Of a DNA stretch of 64,000 nt, positions 46,640-56,491 are shown piece by piece. The notes beneath the pieces were generated by a model. That model was not told where the DNA came from and did no database searches. It saw only the letters and a list, made by a program, of their open reading frames with translations. Positions within the stretch are counted from its first letter, which is position 1, and each line of letters starts with the position of its first letter. The translations under genes and the position numbers were made by a program. The stretch spans positions 1 through 64,000 of the forward strand of contig JANYBW010000073.1 of the NCBI GenBank assembly GCA_025360585.1. The letters run 5' to 3'. Origin of the DNA: Actinomycetes bacterium (lineage in GTDB: Bacteria; Actinomycetota; Acidimicrobiia; IMCC26256; PALSA-610).

Positions 46640-48793
46640 ATGTCGATTGCCATTACCGAAGATCACCGCGCTCTCAGCGATACTGCTGCCGATTTCCTGT
46701 CCAAGCACAACGTGCTCGCTGCCGCTCGGATTGCGTTAGACGCGGATGCCGAACGGCTCCCGGAATTCTGGTCTGCGCTGGCAGCTCTGGGTTGGCTGGG
46801 GTTGCACGTGCCGGAAGCCAGCGGGGGCTCGGGCTACGGGCTCGAGGAGCTCGTCGTCGTCGTTGAACAACTCGGGCGTTTGCTGGCGCCGGGGCCGTTC
46901 GTGCCCACTGTCATTGCTTCGGCCACGTTGGTTGCCGCAGCCAATTCGGAGGCGAACGCAAAATACCTACCTGGCTTGAGTGATGGCTCGGTTGTCGGCG
47001 CCTTTGCGCTCGATGACGGATTGGAACTCCGTGACGGCGCGGTCCACGGCCGTTTGAGTGCTGTGGTGTGTGCCGAGGTTGCAAACGTGTTGCTCGTTGC
47101 GGTTGGCGACGACGTCGCGGTGGTCGCGATCGGCGATGGCGTGACGATTGAGACGCCCAAGAACCTGGACGCGACTCGCCGATCGTCGCGAGTTACGTTG
47201 ACCGGTGCACCGGCCATGATCCTTAAAGGTGCGCGTCAAGCCTTGGTCGATTTGAGTCGGGTCGTGCTCGCCGCCGAAGCCGTAGGGATGGCGCGCGAAT
47301 GCACCGAGCGCGCCGCTGAATACGCAAAGCAACGCGAGCAGTTCGGGCGCCCGATCGCGATGTATCAAGCGGTAAAACATCATTGCGCCAATATGTTGGT
47401 TGCGACTGAACTTGCGACCTGTGCAGTGTGGGATGCCGCGCGCGCCGGAATCGGCGGCGGCGACCAACTGACCTACACGGCCGCAGTTGCTGCGACGCTT
47501 GCCGCTCCTGCCGCCGATGAGTGTGCGAACTTGAACATTCAGGTGCACGGCGGAATCGGATTTACCTACGAACACGACGCTCACATGTATTTGCGGCGGG
47601 CCACGACATTGTTGTCGTTGTTGCTCCCCGACGCTGCGTCAGCGGACCTCACCGATCTTACGCGCCGCGGTGTGCAACGCGCCCGCACGGTGGATCTTCC
47701 GCCCGAAGCTGAAGTTATCCGCGACACTGTGCGCGAATTGGCCAGCAATATCAAGGATCTTTCTGCCGAGGCCCAACGCGATCGGTTGATCGAAACCGGC
47801 TACGTCATGCCGCACTGGCCGAAGCCGTGGGGTCTTGGTGCAGGTGCGGTGGAGCAGCTCGTCATCGAACAGGAATTTTCCGCAGCCGGAGTGAAAAAGC
47901 CTGCCTACGGAATTACCGGGTGGGTCATTCTCACTTTGATTCAACACGCCAACGATGATCAAGTTGCCCGTTGGGTTCCCTCGGCGCTGACCCAAGAAGT
48001 TGTGTGGTGTCAGCTGTTTAGCGAACCCGATGCCGGTTCGGATGCCGCGGGTGTGAAGACCAAAGCGACCCGTACCGACGGTGGTTGGCTCGTCAATGGT
48101 CAAAAAGTGTGGACGAGTGGTGCACACATCGCGGGCCGCGGCTTTGCGACGGTGCGTACGAATCCAGATGTTCCAAAACATCAGGGCATCACCATTGTCG
48201 TCATCGATATGCATGCTCCCGGCGTGGAAGTGCGACCCATCAAGATGCCGACTGGTCAATCAGAATTCAACGAAGTGTTCTTCGACAACGTGTTCGTTCC
48301 CGATGATGATGTCGTCGGCCCGATCGACGGTGGGTGGACGGTCGCACGCGCAACGCTCGGTAACGAAAGCGTTAGCATCGGTGGGGGCCAAGGCGGCATG
48401 TCGCTTCCGGGTTCAGCGTTTATCGCTCCGTTTGATGCGCATCCTGAACGGCTCATCGGCGGTACGAACCGTATTGGTCGCTACGTGGCGACTGAACAGG
48501 CGATGGCGATCCTGAACATGCGCAGTGCACATCGTGCGATTGCGGGTGGCGGCCCTGGGCCCGAAGGCAACGTGACGAAGCTCGTGCTCTCCGAAAACGG
48601 CCACGAAGCCGCAGCGATTCTGTCCGCGCTCAGCGGCCCGGATGCTGCGTACCTCGATGGTGCCGGCGCGATGAGCGGCATGTTGGTGCTGTTGCATCGA
48701 GCGATGTCGATTGCCGGCGGAACCTCGGAGATCAAACGCAACCAGATCGCGGAACGGATCCTCGGCCTCCCGCGTGATCCCCTGATCAGCTAA
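46640..48793 (+). CDS. Fused double acyl-CoA dehydrogenase (FadE34/ChsE3-like)
   Basis: A 717-residue protein made of two acyl-CoA dehydrogenase folds. The first (about 1-375) ends with NIQVHGGIGFTYEHDAHMYLRRA. The second (about 390-717) contains GVKKPAYGITGWVILTLIQHA, LFSEPDAGSDAAGVKTKATR and AGGTSEIKRNQIAERILGLPR. Mycobacterial FadE34, a steroid side-chain dehydrogenase, is similarly fused and about 710 residues long; other ChsE enzymes are alpha2beta2 heteromers. ATG 46640 fits the leaderless box; the longer frame from 46484 overlaps the hydratase gene. Confidence 0.88.
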   Translation: MSIAITEDHRALSDTAADFLSKHNVLAAARIALDADAERLPEFWSALAALGWLGLHVPEASGGSGYGLEELVVVVEQLGRLLAPGPFVPTVIASATLVAAANSEANAKYLPGLSDGSVVGAFALDDGLELRDGAVHGRLSAVVCAEVANVLLVAVGDDVAVVAIGDGVTIETPKNLDATRRSSRVTLTGAPAMILKGARQALVDLSRVVLAAEAVGMARECTERAAEYAKQREQFGRPIAMYQAVKHHCANMLVATELATCAVWDAARAGIGGGDQLTYTAAVAATLAAPAADECANLNIQVHGGIGFTYEHDAHMYLRRATTLLSLLLPDAASADLTDLTRRGVQRARTVDLPPEAEVIRDTVRELASNIKDLSAEAQRDRLIETGYVMPHWPKPWGLGAGAVEQLVIEQEFSAAGVKKPAYGITGWVILTLIQHANDDQVARWVPSALTQEVVWCQLFSEPDAGSDAAGVKTKATRTDGGWLVNGQKVWTSGAHIAGRGFATVRTNPDVPKHQGITIVVIDMHAPGVEVRPIKMPTGQSEFNEVFFDNVFVPDDDVVGPIDGGWTVARATLGNESVSIGGGQGGMSLPGSAFIAPFDAHPERLIGGTNRIGRYVATEQAMAILNMRSAHRAIAGGGPGPEGNVTKLVLSENGHEAAAILSALSGPDAAYLDGAGAMSGMLVLLHRAMSIAGGTSEIKRNQIAERILGLPRDPLIS

Positions 48794-48879
48794 GCGGGTT
48801 CAATCGCCGCTACTCACGCGTGAGGTTGGATTCCTCGGTTACCCTTTGGCTTGCTCGATCCCGACCTGAGGAAGCTGCG

Positions 48880-50466
48880 ATGTCTGAATCCGCTGTGATT
48901 ACTAAAGAACTTATATTTCATCGGATGTTTTTGCCGATGGCACGCCGCTGCGCGAACCAACCTTGCACGACCAATGTTGCTACGGGCGAGACGCGAACGT
49001 ACGCGCAACACCTCGATCGGGTTGGGCGTGCGATAGGTGGTTTGCGGAGTTTGGGAGTAGAGCGAGGTGATCGCTTCGCGTTGATGATGCTGAACGCCCC
49101 CGAATTCCTCGAGCTCTCGCACGCGGCGATGCTGGGTGGCGGAGTGGTGAATCCGTTGAACTTACGGTTCGCGCCTAAGGAACTTGCGTACGTGCTGCGC
49201 GATTCAGGAACCAAAGTGTGTTTCGTCGATGCGGCGTTCGCAGCGGTGATCGACGCAGTCAAACAAGAAGCAGGTCTTGAGCACGTCGTGTTGGTCGGGC
49301 CTGGTGCGCAAAACGCGACACACACCGCAACGTACGAAGAATTGCTCGCTCGCCATGAGCCTCTCATTCCTGAAGAAGGCGACGAATCCGATCCTGCGGT
49401 GTTGATGTATACCGGCGGCACCACGGGCTTGCCCAAGGGAGTGTTGCTCAGCCAGCGCGCGCAGATCTTGAACGTCTACCACTTCGCGATCCCGATGCAG
49501 TTCACTCGCGAAACGAAATACCTTCTGCAAACACCCATGTTTCACGCAGCATCGACGTTCGCGATGTTGGGCGTGCCCGCGCTCGGCGGGCACTTAATTA
49601 TCCAGCCGATGTTCGAGCCTGCGGCAACGATGCGCGCGATTCGCAGCTACCAACCGACGATGACAACGATGGTGCCGACAATGATTGGCATGACGGTTGC
49701 GCATCCCGATTTCACCCCCGACGCGTTTGCGGGTTTGCAAGATTTGGCGTACGGGGCTTCGCCGATGCCTGCAGTGTTGCTCGACAAGCTGCTCGAATTT
49801 TACCCTTCGTTAAATCTTTGGCAGGCGTACGGCATGACCGAGGCTTCGACGGGGCTGACCTTGCTTCGCCCCGAAGATCATCGCGATGGGGGCGCATTGT
49901 TGCGTTCTGCCGGGGCGCCTCTGCCCGGAATTGTGTTGTCGATTCAAGATGAAGATGGCAACGAACTTGCGGCAAACGAGACGGGTGAAGTCTGTGCGCG
50001 CGGTGGCAACTACATGATCGAGTACTGGAAGAAGACCGATGCGACCAACGAGGTGTTTCGGGGTGGCTGGTATCACACCGGCGACGCGGGGTATCTCGAT
50101 GCCGAGGGGTACCTGTACCTTGTTGATCGGGTCAAGGACATGATCGTCACTGGTGGCGAAAATGTCTACTCCGCCGAGGTGGAGAACGCGATTTCGAGTC
50201 ACCCGGCCGTGTTGCAAGTTGCGGTGATTGGAATTCCTAGTGACGCGTGGGGTGAAGCCGTGCATGCGGTCGTGGTACTGCGCGATGGTGCGAATGCGAG
50301 CGAAGATGAATTGATTGCCCACGCTCGTGAATGGATTGCCGGCTACAAAGTTCCCAAGAGCGTTCAGTTTCGTGATGAGCCGTTGCCGCTTTCGGGTGCG
50401 ATGAAAGTGCTCAAGCGCGAGCTCCGCGATCCGTTCTGGGAAGGCCATACGCGCCGAGTGGGGTAG
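48880..50466 (+). CDS. AMP-forming acyl-CoA synthetase
   Basis: A 528-residue ANL-superfamily ligase. The phosphate loop is LMYTGGTTGLPKGVL, the A5 motif YGMTEAS, and A7-A8 HTGDAGYLDAEGYLYLVDRVKDMI followed by GGENVYSAEVE. The catalytic Lys is probably that of PLSGAMKVLKRELR. It activates a carboxylic acid, possibly a steroid or aromatic acid given the neighbours. ATG 48880 has TGAGGA about 9 nt upstream. Confidence 0.9.
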   Translation: MSESAVITKELIFHRMFLPMARRCANQPCTTNVATGETRTYAQHLDRVGRAIGGLRSLGVERGDRFALMMLNAPEFLELSHAAMLGGGVVNPLNLRFAPKELAYVLRDSGTKVCFVDAAFAAVIDAVKQEAGLEHVVLVGPGAQNATHTATYEELLARHEPLIPEEGDESDPAVLMYTGGTTGLPKGVLLSQRAQILNVYHFAIPMQFTRETKYLLQTPMFHAASTFAMLGVPALGGHLIIQPMFEPAATMRAIRSYQPTMTTMVPTMIGMTVAHPDFTPDAFAGLQDLAYGASPMPAVLLDKLLEFYPSLNLWQAYGMTEASTGLTLLRPEDHRDGGALLRSAGAPLPGIVLSIQDEDGNELAANETGEVCARGGNYMIEYWKKTDATNEVFRGGWYHTGDAGYLDAEGYLYLVDRVKDMIVTGGENVYSAEVENAISSHPAVLQVAVIGIPSDAWGEAVHAVVVLRDGANASEDELIAHAREWIAGYKVPKSVQFRDEPLPLSGAMKVLKRELRDPFWEGHTRRVG

Positions 50467-50494
50467 CGCCGCTGCACCGGTGTGGTGCGGCCCA

Positions 50495-50500
50495 TAGCAT
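50495..50500 (+). promoter_or_regulatory. Putative leaderless -10 (TAGCAT) for the LuxR-type regulator
   Basis: TAGCAT, 6-nt spacer, GTG 50507. That GTG opens only a 17-codon frame; the regulator frame is offset by one base. Confidence 0.4.
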
Positions 50501-50516
50501 CGCGGCGTGGCACAGA

Positions 50517-52889
50517 TTGATTGCGAACGCGCTACAGGTTCTTCAGTCGTTCGCGGCTGAAGCACGAATGCTGTGCATCGTCGATGACGCACAGTTCCTT
50601 GATGCAGAGTCGATGGCCCTCATCCATCACTGCCTGACCAGCGACCGTCGCAACGTGCGCTGGTTGCTGCTCAACAACAACGATAATCCGACCCCGATCA
50701 TCAATTCGTTGTGGCAGGATGGGCACGTAAGCCGTCACGAGTTGGAAGCGCTTTCTGAATCCGAGTGTCGAGCCGTCGTTGAACAAGTCTTCGGTGGCTC
50801 GATTGAATCTCAGACCATCAATCGTTTGCATGAATTGAGCATGGGCAACCCTCGTGCCCTTTGCGAAATCGTGATGGCCATTGCAGAAGCTGATGGTTTT
50901 CGTTGTGTCGACAGTGTTTGGCAATGGCGTGGTGGGCTTCGTGCTTCGACGCGGATGCGAGAAATTGTTGCGGATTTTTTGTTTGGTGTTGAACGCGAAG
51001 ACCTTGTAGCCCTTGAGTGTTTTGCCATCGGTGGTTCGATTGAAGCCGCGAGTGCGGTCGCGATCTTTTCGTTGAATCAATTGGCGGCGCTTGAATCGAA
51101 GGGCCACTTGAAGCTGATCTTCGAAGGAAGCCGTCGAACGTTGCGGTGCCGCCACCCTTTGGTTGCGGCGGTGCTCGCCGATCAGTGCGGCCCGTTACGT
51201 GCGATGCAACATCGTGTGGCGCTGCGTGCCGCTCGATCGCAGCTGCCGCAACGACGCACGCACGATCTCGTTGCGCTCGCCGTACTGAATCTTGAAATAG
51301 GTGATCACGAACCCGAATATGCGGCCGAATTCATTGCGGCGGCCCGCGTCGTAAGCCCGGATTACGAGTTACGCGAACGGCTGGGACGCGCGGCATTCGA
51401 CCGTGGTGGTGGATTCGAAGCGCTTGAGCAACAAGCGCGTGCATTGTTCTGGCAGGGGCGACTCCACGAGGCTCAGGGGATCGTTGCGTCGATGGAACTC
51501 CATGAGATCTCACAAGAACAACGGTCTGCGTTCGCCGCATGGTGGCGGCGCATGATCGCGTGGGGCCCTGACCGCAGCGCGGATGTCTTCGCCTTTGATC
51601 CACCGAGTCCCCTCGAAGAAATGCGCGACCAGCCGTTATCCGTTCGCGCTCGGCATGCGGCGATGCTGACTGCGCACGGAGAAAGCGTTTACGGGGTGGC
51701 GATTGCGGAAACGGTACTCAACGACGAGCACGCGAAAGCGAGCGATCGTTGTTGGGCTGGCTTGGCCGCCGGGCTGGCCTATTCGATGAAGGGTGAGTCT
51801 GCACTCGCGGACACGGCCAGCACGAAGATCCTCGCGGCCGCGCGCGAAACCGGCGATCTGCACTATTTGTCGCTGGCCGGATTTACTCGTAGCTATGGGT
51901 TGCGAATGGCTGGGGAGTTCCAAGCCGCGCACCTCGCGGCGCTCGATTTGCAGCGGGCAACCGGCGCACATCCGAGTGCGACGGGCGCGTTGGCCGCGTT
52001 GCTGCTTGGTTTGGTGGAACTCGACATCGGGAATCACGAAACTGCCAGCCATCAACTTCGCGAGGCGATCGCCGGTCTTGGTGGCTTCGATCCCGCCGGT
52101 TGGGTCGCGCAAGCTGGTTTCGGGCTGGCCTGGGCGTTTGCTCGACGAGGGCGCATCGATGAAGCCCGTGTGGCCATGGTGTCCGCAGAGGCGAACTCAG
52201 TCGCGTCGATTCGAGCTTTCGAACCTGATGCGTTCATCGCTCGCGCGTGGTTGGCTGCATCGGCCGGTGATCGAGTGGGGGGAGTACAGCACGCCGTCGC
52301 GGCGGCGGACTTGGCGGTAACCCGCCAGCAACCTGCGTTGGCGGCGATCGCATTGCAACACGCCTTGCGGCTCGGTGGGGTTGCGAGCCACGCTCAACGT
52401 ATTGTTGAGCTTTGTGAGGGCCTCGAGTCTCCGCGAATGTCGACAGTCCGCGCCTACGCACAAGCGAAGGTCGATGGTGACGGTGACGGTGATGGTGAAG
52501 CGATGATGGTCGCTGCGCACGGCTTTGCCGCAATCGGACTCACCGAAACCGCGATGGACACGTACGCGCAAGCCGGGGTCCAGTTGCTGCGAGCGGGCGA
52601 CAACGTCGGTGCGATCGCTGCGACTGGGCACGCGAATCTCCTCGAGAAATCGATCGCTCATTGCATCAAAACCCCAGCGATGGAAGCACTTTCTCCGGTT
52701 GGGATGCTTACGCTCCGGCAACGCCAAATCGCGCAGCTCGCAGCGGGACCAAACACGAGTCGCATGATCGCACTCGAACTAGGGATCTCAGAACGCACGG
52801 TCGAGTCGCATTTGGATGCAATTTATCGACGGTTGGGAATCGCCGGTCGCGCGGAACTCAATGCACTCGTAGGGTCCGAGACCGGCTGA
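50517..52889 (+). CDS. LuxR-family regulator (LAL-like) lacking the P-loop
   Basis: A protein of about 790 residues. The C-terminal HTH is clear: LTLRQRQIAQLAAGPNTSRMIALELGISERTVESHLDAIYRRL. The N-terminus begins close to a Walker B-like segment (ARMLCIVDDAQFLDAES), and the middle is TPR-like helical repeats, as in LAL regulators. The Walker A domain normally present before this is missing. TTG 50517 is the first start in frame, but the leaderless GTG 50507 would join it if one base near 50516 were absent (VAQLIANALQ...). It may control the adjacent acyl-CoA genes (inference). Confidence 0.8.
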   Translation: MIANALQVLQSFAAEARMLCIVDDAQFLDAESMALIHHCLTSDRRNVRWLLLNNNDNPTPIINSLWQDGHVSRHELEALSESECRAVVEQVFGGSIESQTINRLHELSMGNPRALCEIVMAIAEADGFRCVDSVWQWRGGLRASTRMREIVADFLFGVEREDLVALECFAIGGSIEAASAVAIFSLNQLAALESKGHLKLIFEGSRRTLRCRHPLVAAVLADQCGPLRAMQHRVALRAARSQLPQRRTHDLVALAVLNLEIGDHEPEYAAEFIAAARVVSPDYELRERLGRAAFDRGGGFEALEQQARALFWQGRLHEAQGIVASMELHEISQEQRSAFAAWWRRMIAWGPDRSADVFAFDPPSPLEEMRDQPLSVRARHAAMLTAHGESVYGVAIAETVLNDEHAKASDRCWAGLAAGLAYSMKGESALADTASTKILAAARETGDLHYLSLAGFTRSYGLRMAGEFQAAHLAALDLQRATGAHPSATGALAALLLGLVELDIGNHETASHQLREAIAGLGGFDPAGWVAQAGFGLAWAFARRGRIDEARVAMVSAEANSVASIRAFEPDAFIARAWLAASAGDRVGGVQHAVAAADLAVTRQQPALAAIALQHALRLGGVASHAQRIVELCEGLESPRMSTVRAYAQAKVDGDGDGDGEAMMVAAHGFAAIGLTETAMDTYAQAGVQLLRAGDNVGAIAATGHANLLEKSIAHCIKTPAMEALSPVGMLTLRQRQIAQLAAGPNTSRMIALELGISERTVESHLDAIYRRLGIAGRAELNALVGSETG

Positions 52890-52943
52890 GCTACGTTCGC
52901 GAATCAGGGCACGGAAGGTATTTCCCGAGCGTCGGATTGCCGA

Positions 52944-53765
52944 TCAACCTTCGAAGCAGGCCGCCGCGAACTCTTCGACGGTGGAACGTCCGCCTGGAGG
53001 CCAACCGCACACCAAATATTCGAAGCCCGCATCGGCGAAGGCATCGATCGCTCGGCGGATCGAATCGAGATTGCCTTCAAGTGACAACGAAGCGGCGCGC
53101 CGAATCGTTGCCGGATCACGGTCTTGTCGGAGTGCGATTTCATCGAGGACCCGCGATTTTTCGGCCAGAAATTTCGGCGGACCAAAACAGTGCCAGACAT
53201 CCGCGTGGCGCGCGACGATCGGCAACATGCGCTGTTCACCCGAAGCTCCGATCCAGATCGGAATCGAAGGCTGTTGCACCGGCCGTGGTCGTAAGGTCGC
53301 GTCGGTGACGCTGAAGTGCTTTCCTTCGTACGTGAAATTGTCGGTGGTGAGCAGCCCCCGAACGACGTGGAGCGCGTCTTCAAATGCGTCGATGCGTTCC
53401 TTCAACGCGGGCAGTCGAATTCCGAGTTCGGTGTGTTCTTTTTCAAACCATGCCGCACCGTAGGAGAGCTCAAGGCGTCCACCGGATGCGTGATCGATCG
53501 TGATCGCTTCCGCGGCGAAGACGGATGGATGACGGTAGGTCATTCCCGAAACGAGTAGGCCAAGGCGAACCTGTTCGGTGACGCCAGTCAATGCCGCGAG
53601 CGTTGTATTGCCCTCGAAACACTCTCCCGGTCCGTCGCCGTACATCGGTTGAAAATGGTCGAAGCCCCACACTCCGGTGAAGCCCAATGCTTCCGCGAAC
53701 TTCGCGCGGTCGACAATTTCTGACCAAGGCAAGCGTTGTTGGGCGATATCGAGTCCGTAATCCAT
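52944..53765 (-). CDS. LLM class F420-dependent oxidoreductase
   Basis: A 273-residue luciferase-like TIM-barrel enzyme. GFTGVWGFDHFQPMYG, RLGLLVSGMTYRHPSVFAAEAITIDHASGGRLELSYGAAW and IPIWIGASGEQRMLPIVARHADVWH are characteristic of F420-dependent actinobacterial members. The substrate is unknown. A TAGAAG sits 7 nt before ATG 53765, a weak version of the leaderless box. Confidence 0.9.
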   Translation of the reverse strand: MDYGLDIAQQRLPWSEIVDRAKFAEALGFTGVWGFDHFQPMYGDGPGECFEGNTTLAALTGVTEQVRLGLLVSGMTYRHPSVFAAEAITIDHASGGRLELSYGAAWFEKEHTELGIRLPALKERIDAFEDALHVVRGLLTTDNFTYEGKHFSVTDATLRPRPVQQPSIPIWIGASGEQRMLPIVARHADVWHCFGPPKFLAEKSRVLDEIALRQDRDPATIRRAASLSLEGNLDSIRRAIDAFADAGFEYLVCGWPPGGRSTVEEFAAACFEG

Positions 53766-53906
53766 AGGCAGTCTTCTAGCAGCCTTCGAGCTGCGATGAG
53801 CACTTCCCAGTATGCGCCGATGATCGGCGCGTTTTTGTTCGCTGATCTCTCAACTCACTCGATGTCGGCCCGATGAGAAGAGGTCATCCGTTCGGATGAT
53901 GTCAGG

Positions 53907-55210
53907 GTGGTTGATATGTACGCAAAGCTTGCGACGGGAGCGACCATTGTTGGAGCTCCGGCCGCCGCTGCGGCCGCGGGTTTTACGACGGGTCAGTTCG
54001 TTGGCGTCGCTATGTATGCAGTTGTCGTTGTCAAACTTGGGCTCGCTCGGATCCAGCGGCGCGAACGTTCGGTGGGAACTGTCGCTGATGGTTCGCGGCT
54101 CCGGGTTGTGCTGATTTCGCCTATTCACAACGAAGACCCGGCCTTCGCGGTTGCTTCGGCTCGATCCATGTTGCGCAGACACGGCCTGCGGAACATATCT
54201 ATGTCGTAGATGATGGCTCTACTGATTCAGGACGAGCGATCGATGCCGTTGAGGCAGTGTTTGAACGCGAGGCCGAACGTGGCACCTGGACGATCACTCG
54301 ATTTGATACGAACCGTGGGAAACGACATGCCCTCGCGCATGGTTTCGAAGCGGCCGTCGACGCGGATATCTTCGTGTGTGTCGACTCAGCCACGCTCCTG
54401 CATCCCGCGGCGATTGAAGAAGGGCTTTGGCGTTTCAACGATCCGAGGGTGACGGCCGTCGCGGGTGTCGTGTCCGCGCACAATTGGTCGCGAAATATCT
54501 TGACCCGATTGGTCGACCTTCGCTATATCAGCGCGTTTCTCGCCGAGCGCGCGGCCTATTCGATATTTGGCGCGGTGCTGTGTTGCTGCGGATCACTGGC
54601 CTTTTATCGCGCGGACGTTGTTCGTGAAAATCTGCACGATTTCGTAGATCAGCAATTCTTGCAACGTGCGGCGACCTACGGCGATGATCGGCGCCTTACG
54701 AACTACGCGCTGAAGGCTGGACGCGTGGTGTTGTGCCAGCAATCTCGGGCGACGACGGGAGTTCCGCAAAAGTTGGGCCACTACCTACGTCAGCAGCTGC
54801 GGTGGAACAAGAGTTTCATCCGAGAGTCACTTTGGGTGTTGGGGACATTCCCGTTGCGATCGATGGCCTTCTGGTTGACCCTGATCGAAATATTGGCGAC
54901 GGTAGTTGTGAGCATGGTCATGCTGATTGCGTTCACGACCATGCCTTTTGTTGAATTTCATGCTTCGTTAGCGGCCTTCGTTGGTCTGCTCTTTCTCGCT
55001 GCGTATGCTCGAAATGCGGCATACCTCATGGATTCTCACTCCGATATGCGTCGCCGAGACCGAATCATGATCTTCTTGTTGGCTCCCCTGTACGGACTTC
55101 TACATGTGGTTGTGTTGACGCCCGTACGACTTTGGGCGCTCATCACACTGCGAGACACCCGGTGGGGTACCCGCGAGTACGTCGAGATTCGGTTTGAAGG
55201 CGCAAGGTGA
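53907..55210 (+). pseudogene. GT2 glycosyltransferase split by a -1 frameshift
   Basis: A processive GT2-type (hyaluronan synthase/NodC-like) membrane enzyme in two frames. Frame one (53907-54209) gives a membrane helix and VVLISPIHNEDPAF...RSMLR. The second frame resumes as QTRPAEHIYVVDDGSTDSG and continues to 55210 with FVCVDSATLLHP (DxD-like), DDRRLTNYALK, QQLRWNKSF (the QxxRW motif) and three to four helices. A single missing base near 54174-54178 restores a normal protein of about 433 residues. Either a sequencing or assembly error, or a recently inactivated gene. Confidence 0.85.
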
Positions 55211-55248
55211 AGTAACGATTCAAAAAAAGATGCGAAACCGGGGTGCGT

Positions 55249-56451
55249 TTATCTCGGTAAACCGAGGACTCGTTCGCCGATGATGTTCTTGTTGACCTCG
55301 GTAGTGCCGCCGGCGATGGACAGCGATGTCGAGGACAACAGTTCTTGCGCCCATCGGCCGCTCATCGCTTCGATCCCGAGAATCTCGATCGCGGTTCGAG
55401 AGAGTGCCTGGCTCGCTTGAGACCAAGCGAGTTTGATGATGCTGCCTTCAGCTCCCGGCGCGCGTCCTTGCAACGCTGCGCCGAGCGTTCGTTTCGCAAT
55501 GAACTCGAGGTTCCGAACCTCGATGTAACGTCGCATCAGTTCGTTTCGGGCGATAGGCGAGTCCACTGCTCTCGTGCCGCTTACGTTGAGCTTTGTGGCC
55601 GTCGCCAAGAGACGATCGAACGTGCGTCGCGTGTTGAGGTATAGCGACGCAACACCGGCACGCTCGTGGCTGAGTGTGTTCGTGGCAACACTCCATCCCT
55701 GATCGATTTCGCCGAGTAACGCGCTGCGAGGGATTCGCACGTTCGTGAAGAACAGCTCGCTGAATCCGGTATCGCCCGCCATCGTACGAATCGGTCGCGC
55801 TTCGATACCCGGCGTGCCCATGTCTACTAGCAGCGCGCTGATCCCTCGGTGTCTGGGAGCCTCAAGATTGGTGCGGACGTAGAGCTGGCACCAATCCGCA
55901 CGATGACCGTTGGAATTCCATGTCTTTTGGCCGTTGACGACAAAGTGATCACCCACGAGTTCGGCGCGACACGCCAACGATGCAAGGTCGGAGCCGGCTT
56001 CGGGCTCCGACATTCCCTGGCTCCAAATCGTGTCGCCGCGCAACATGGGCCAGAGGAACTGGTGCTGTTGTTGTGATGTGCCGTACTGCATAATCGCGGG
56101 CGCGATATTTGCAACGCCGATGCTGTTCACGGGCCCTGGGGCTCCAACGAAAGCGAACTCTTCGTTCAACGCGAGCTGGTGTTGCAGGCCAGCGGCGCGG
56201 CCACCGAATTCGACCGGCCAACCAATCGCGGCGTATCCCGCGTCGGCCAGAGTCGCGTTCCAACGACGCTTGACCGCGAAGGAATCGTCGGCGTCCGCAT
56301 AGCCAGACCCTTGAACGGCCGCTTCGATGTCCGCCGTGAAATTTGCGGCTAGCCAGGCCCGTAGTTCGAAGCGGAATTCGTGCAGCGTTGTTTCGTGGCG
56401 CAGCGCGCGAAATCGTGGAACTGCGAATGCCGACGGCGTATTGGGATTCAC
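55249..56451 (-). CDS. Acyl-CoA dehydrogenase
   Basis: A 400-residue flavoenzyme oxidising an acyl-CoA to the 2-enoyl-CoA. Motifs include GWPVEFGGRAAGLQHQLAL, MSEPEAGSDLASLACRA, FVVNGQKTWNSNGHRADW and the C-terminal SLSIAGGTTEVNKNIIGERVLGLPR. GTG 56451 is taken as the start because the longer frame to 56691 overlaps the upstream dehydrogenase; the gap is then 40 nt. Probably the partner or successor of that enzyme in one operon. Confidence 0.88.
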   Translation of the reverse strand: MNPNTPSAFAVPRFRALRHETTLHEFRFELRAWLAANFTADIEAAVQGSGYADADDSFAVKRRWNATLADAGYAAIGWPVEFGGRAAGLQHQLALNEEFAFVGAPGPVNSIGVANIAPAIMQYGTSQQQHQFLWPMLRGDTIWSQGMSEPEAGSDLASLACRAELVGDHFVVNGQKTWNSNGHRADWCQLYVRTNLEAPRHRGISALLVDMGTPGIEARPIRTMAGDTGFSELFFTNVRIPRSALLGEIDQGWSVATNTLSHERAGVASLYLNTRRTFDRLLATATKLNVSGTRAVDSPIARNELMRRYIEVRNLEFIAKRTLGAALQGRAPGAEGSIIKLAWSQASQALSRTAIEILGIEAMSGRWAQELLSSTSLSIAGGTTEVNKNIIGERVLGLPR

Positions 56452-56491
56452 ATCGGCGACCGGGGTTCCATTGCTAAGGGCATCGTTCGAG

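Noticed and set aside
55222-55228. T7 run (minus strand) as a Rho-independent terminator
   Set aside because: The only nearby hairpin (55253-55266) lies inside the dehydrogenase's last codons and is about 24 nt away from the T-run, so the parts do not form a proper terminator.
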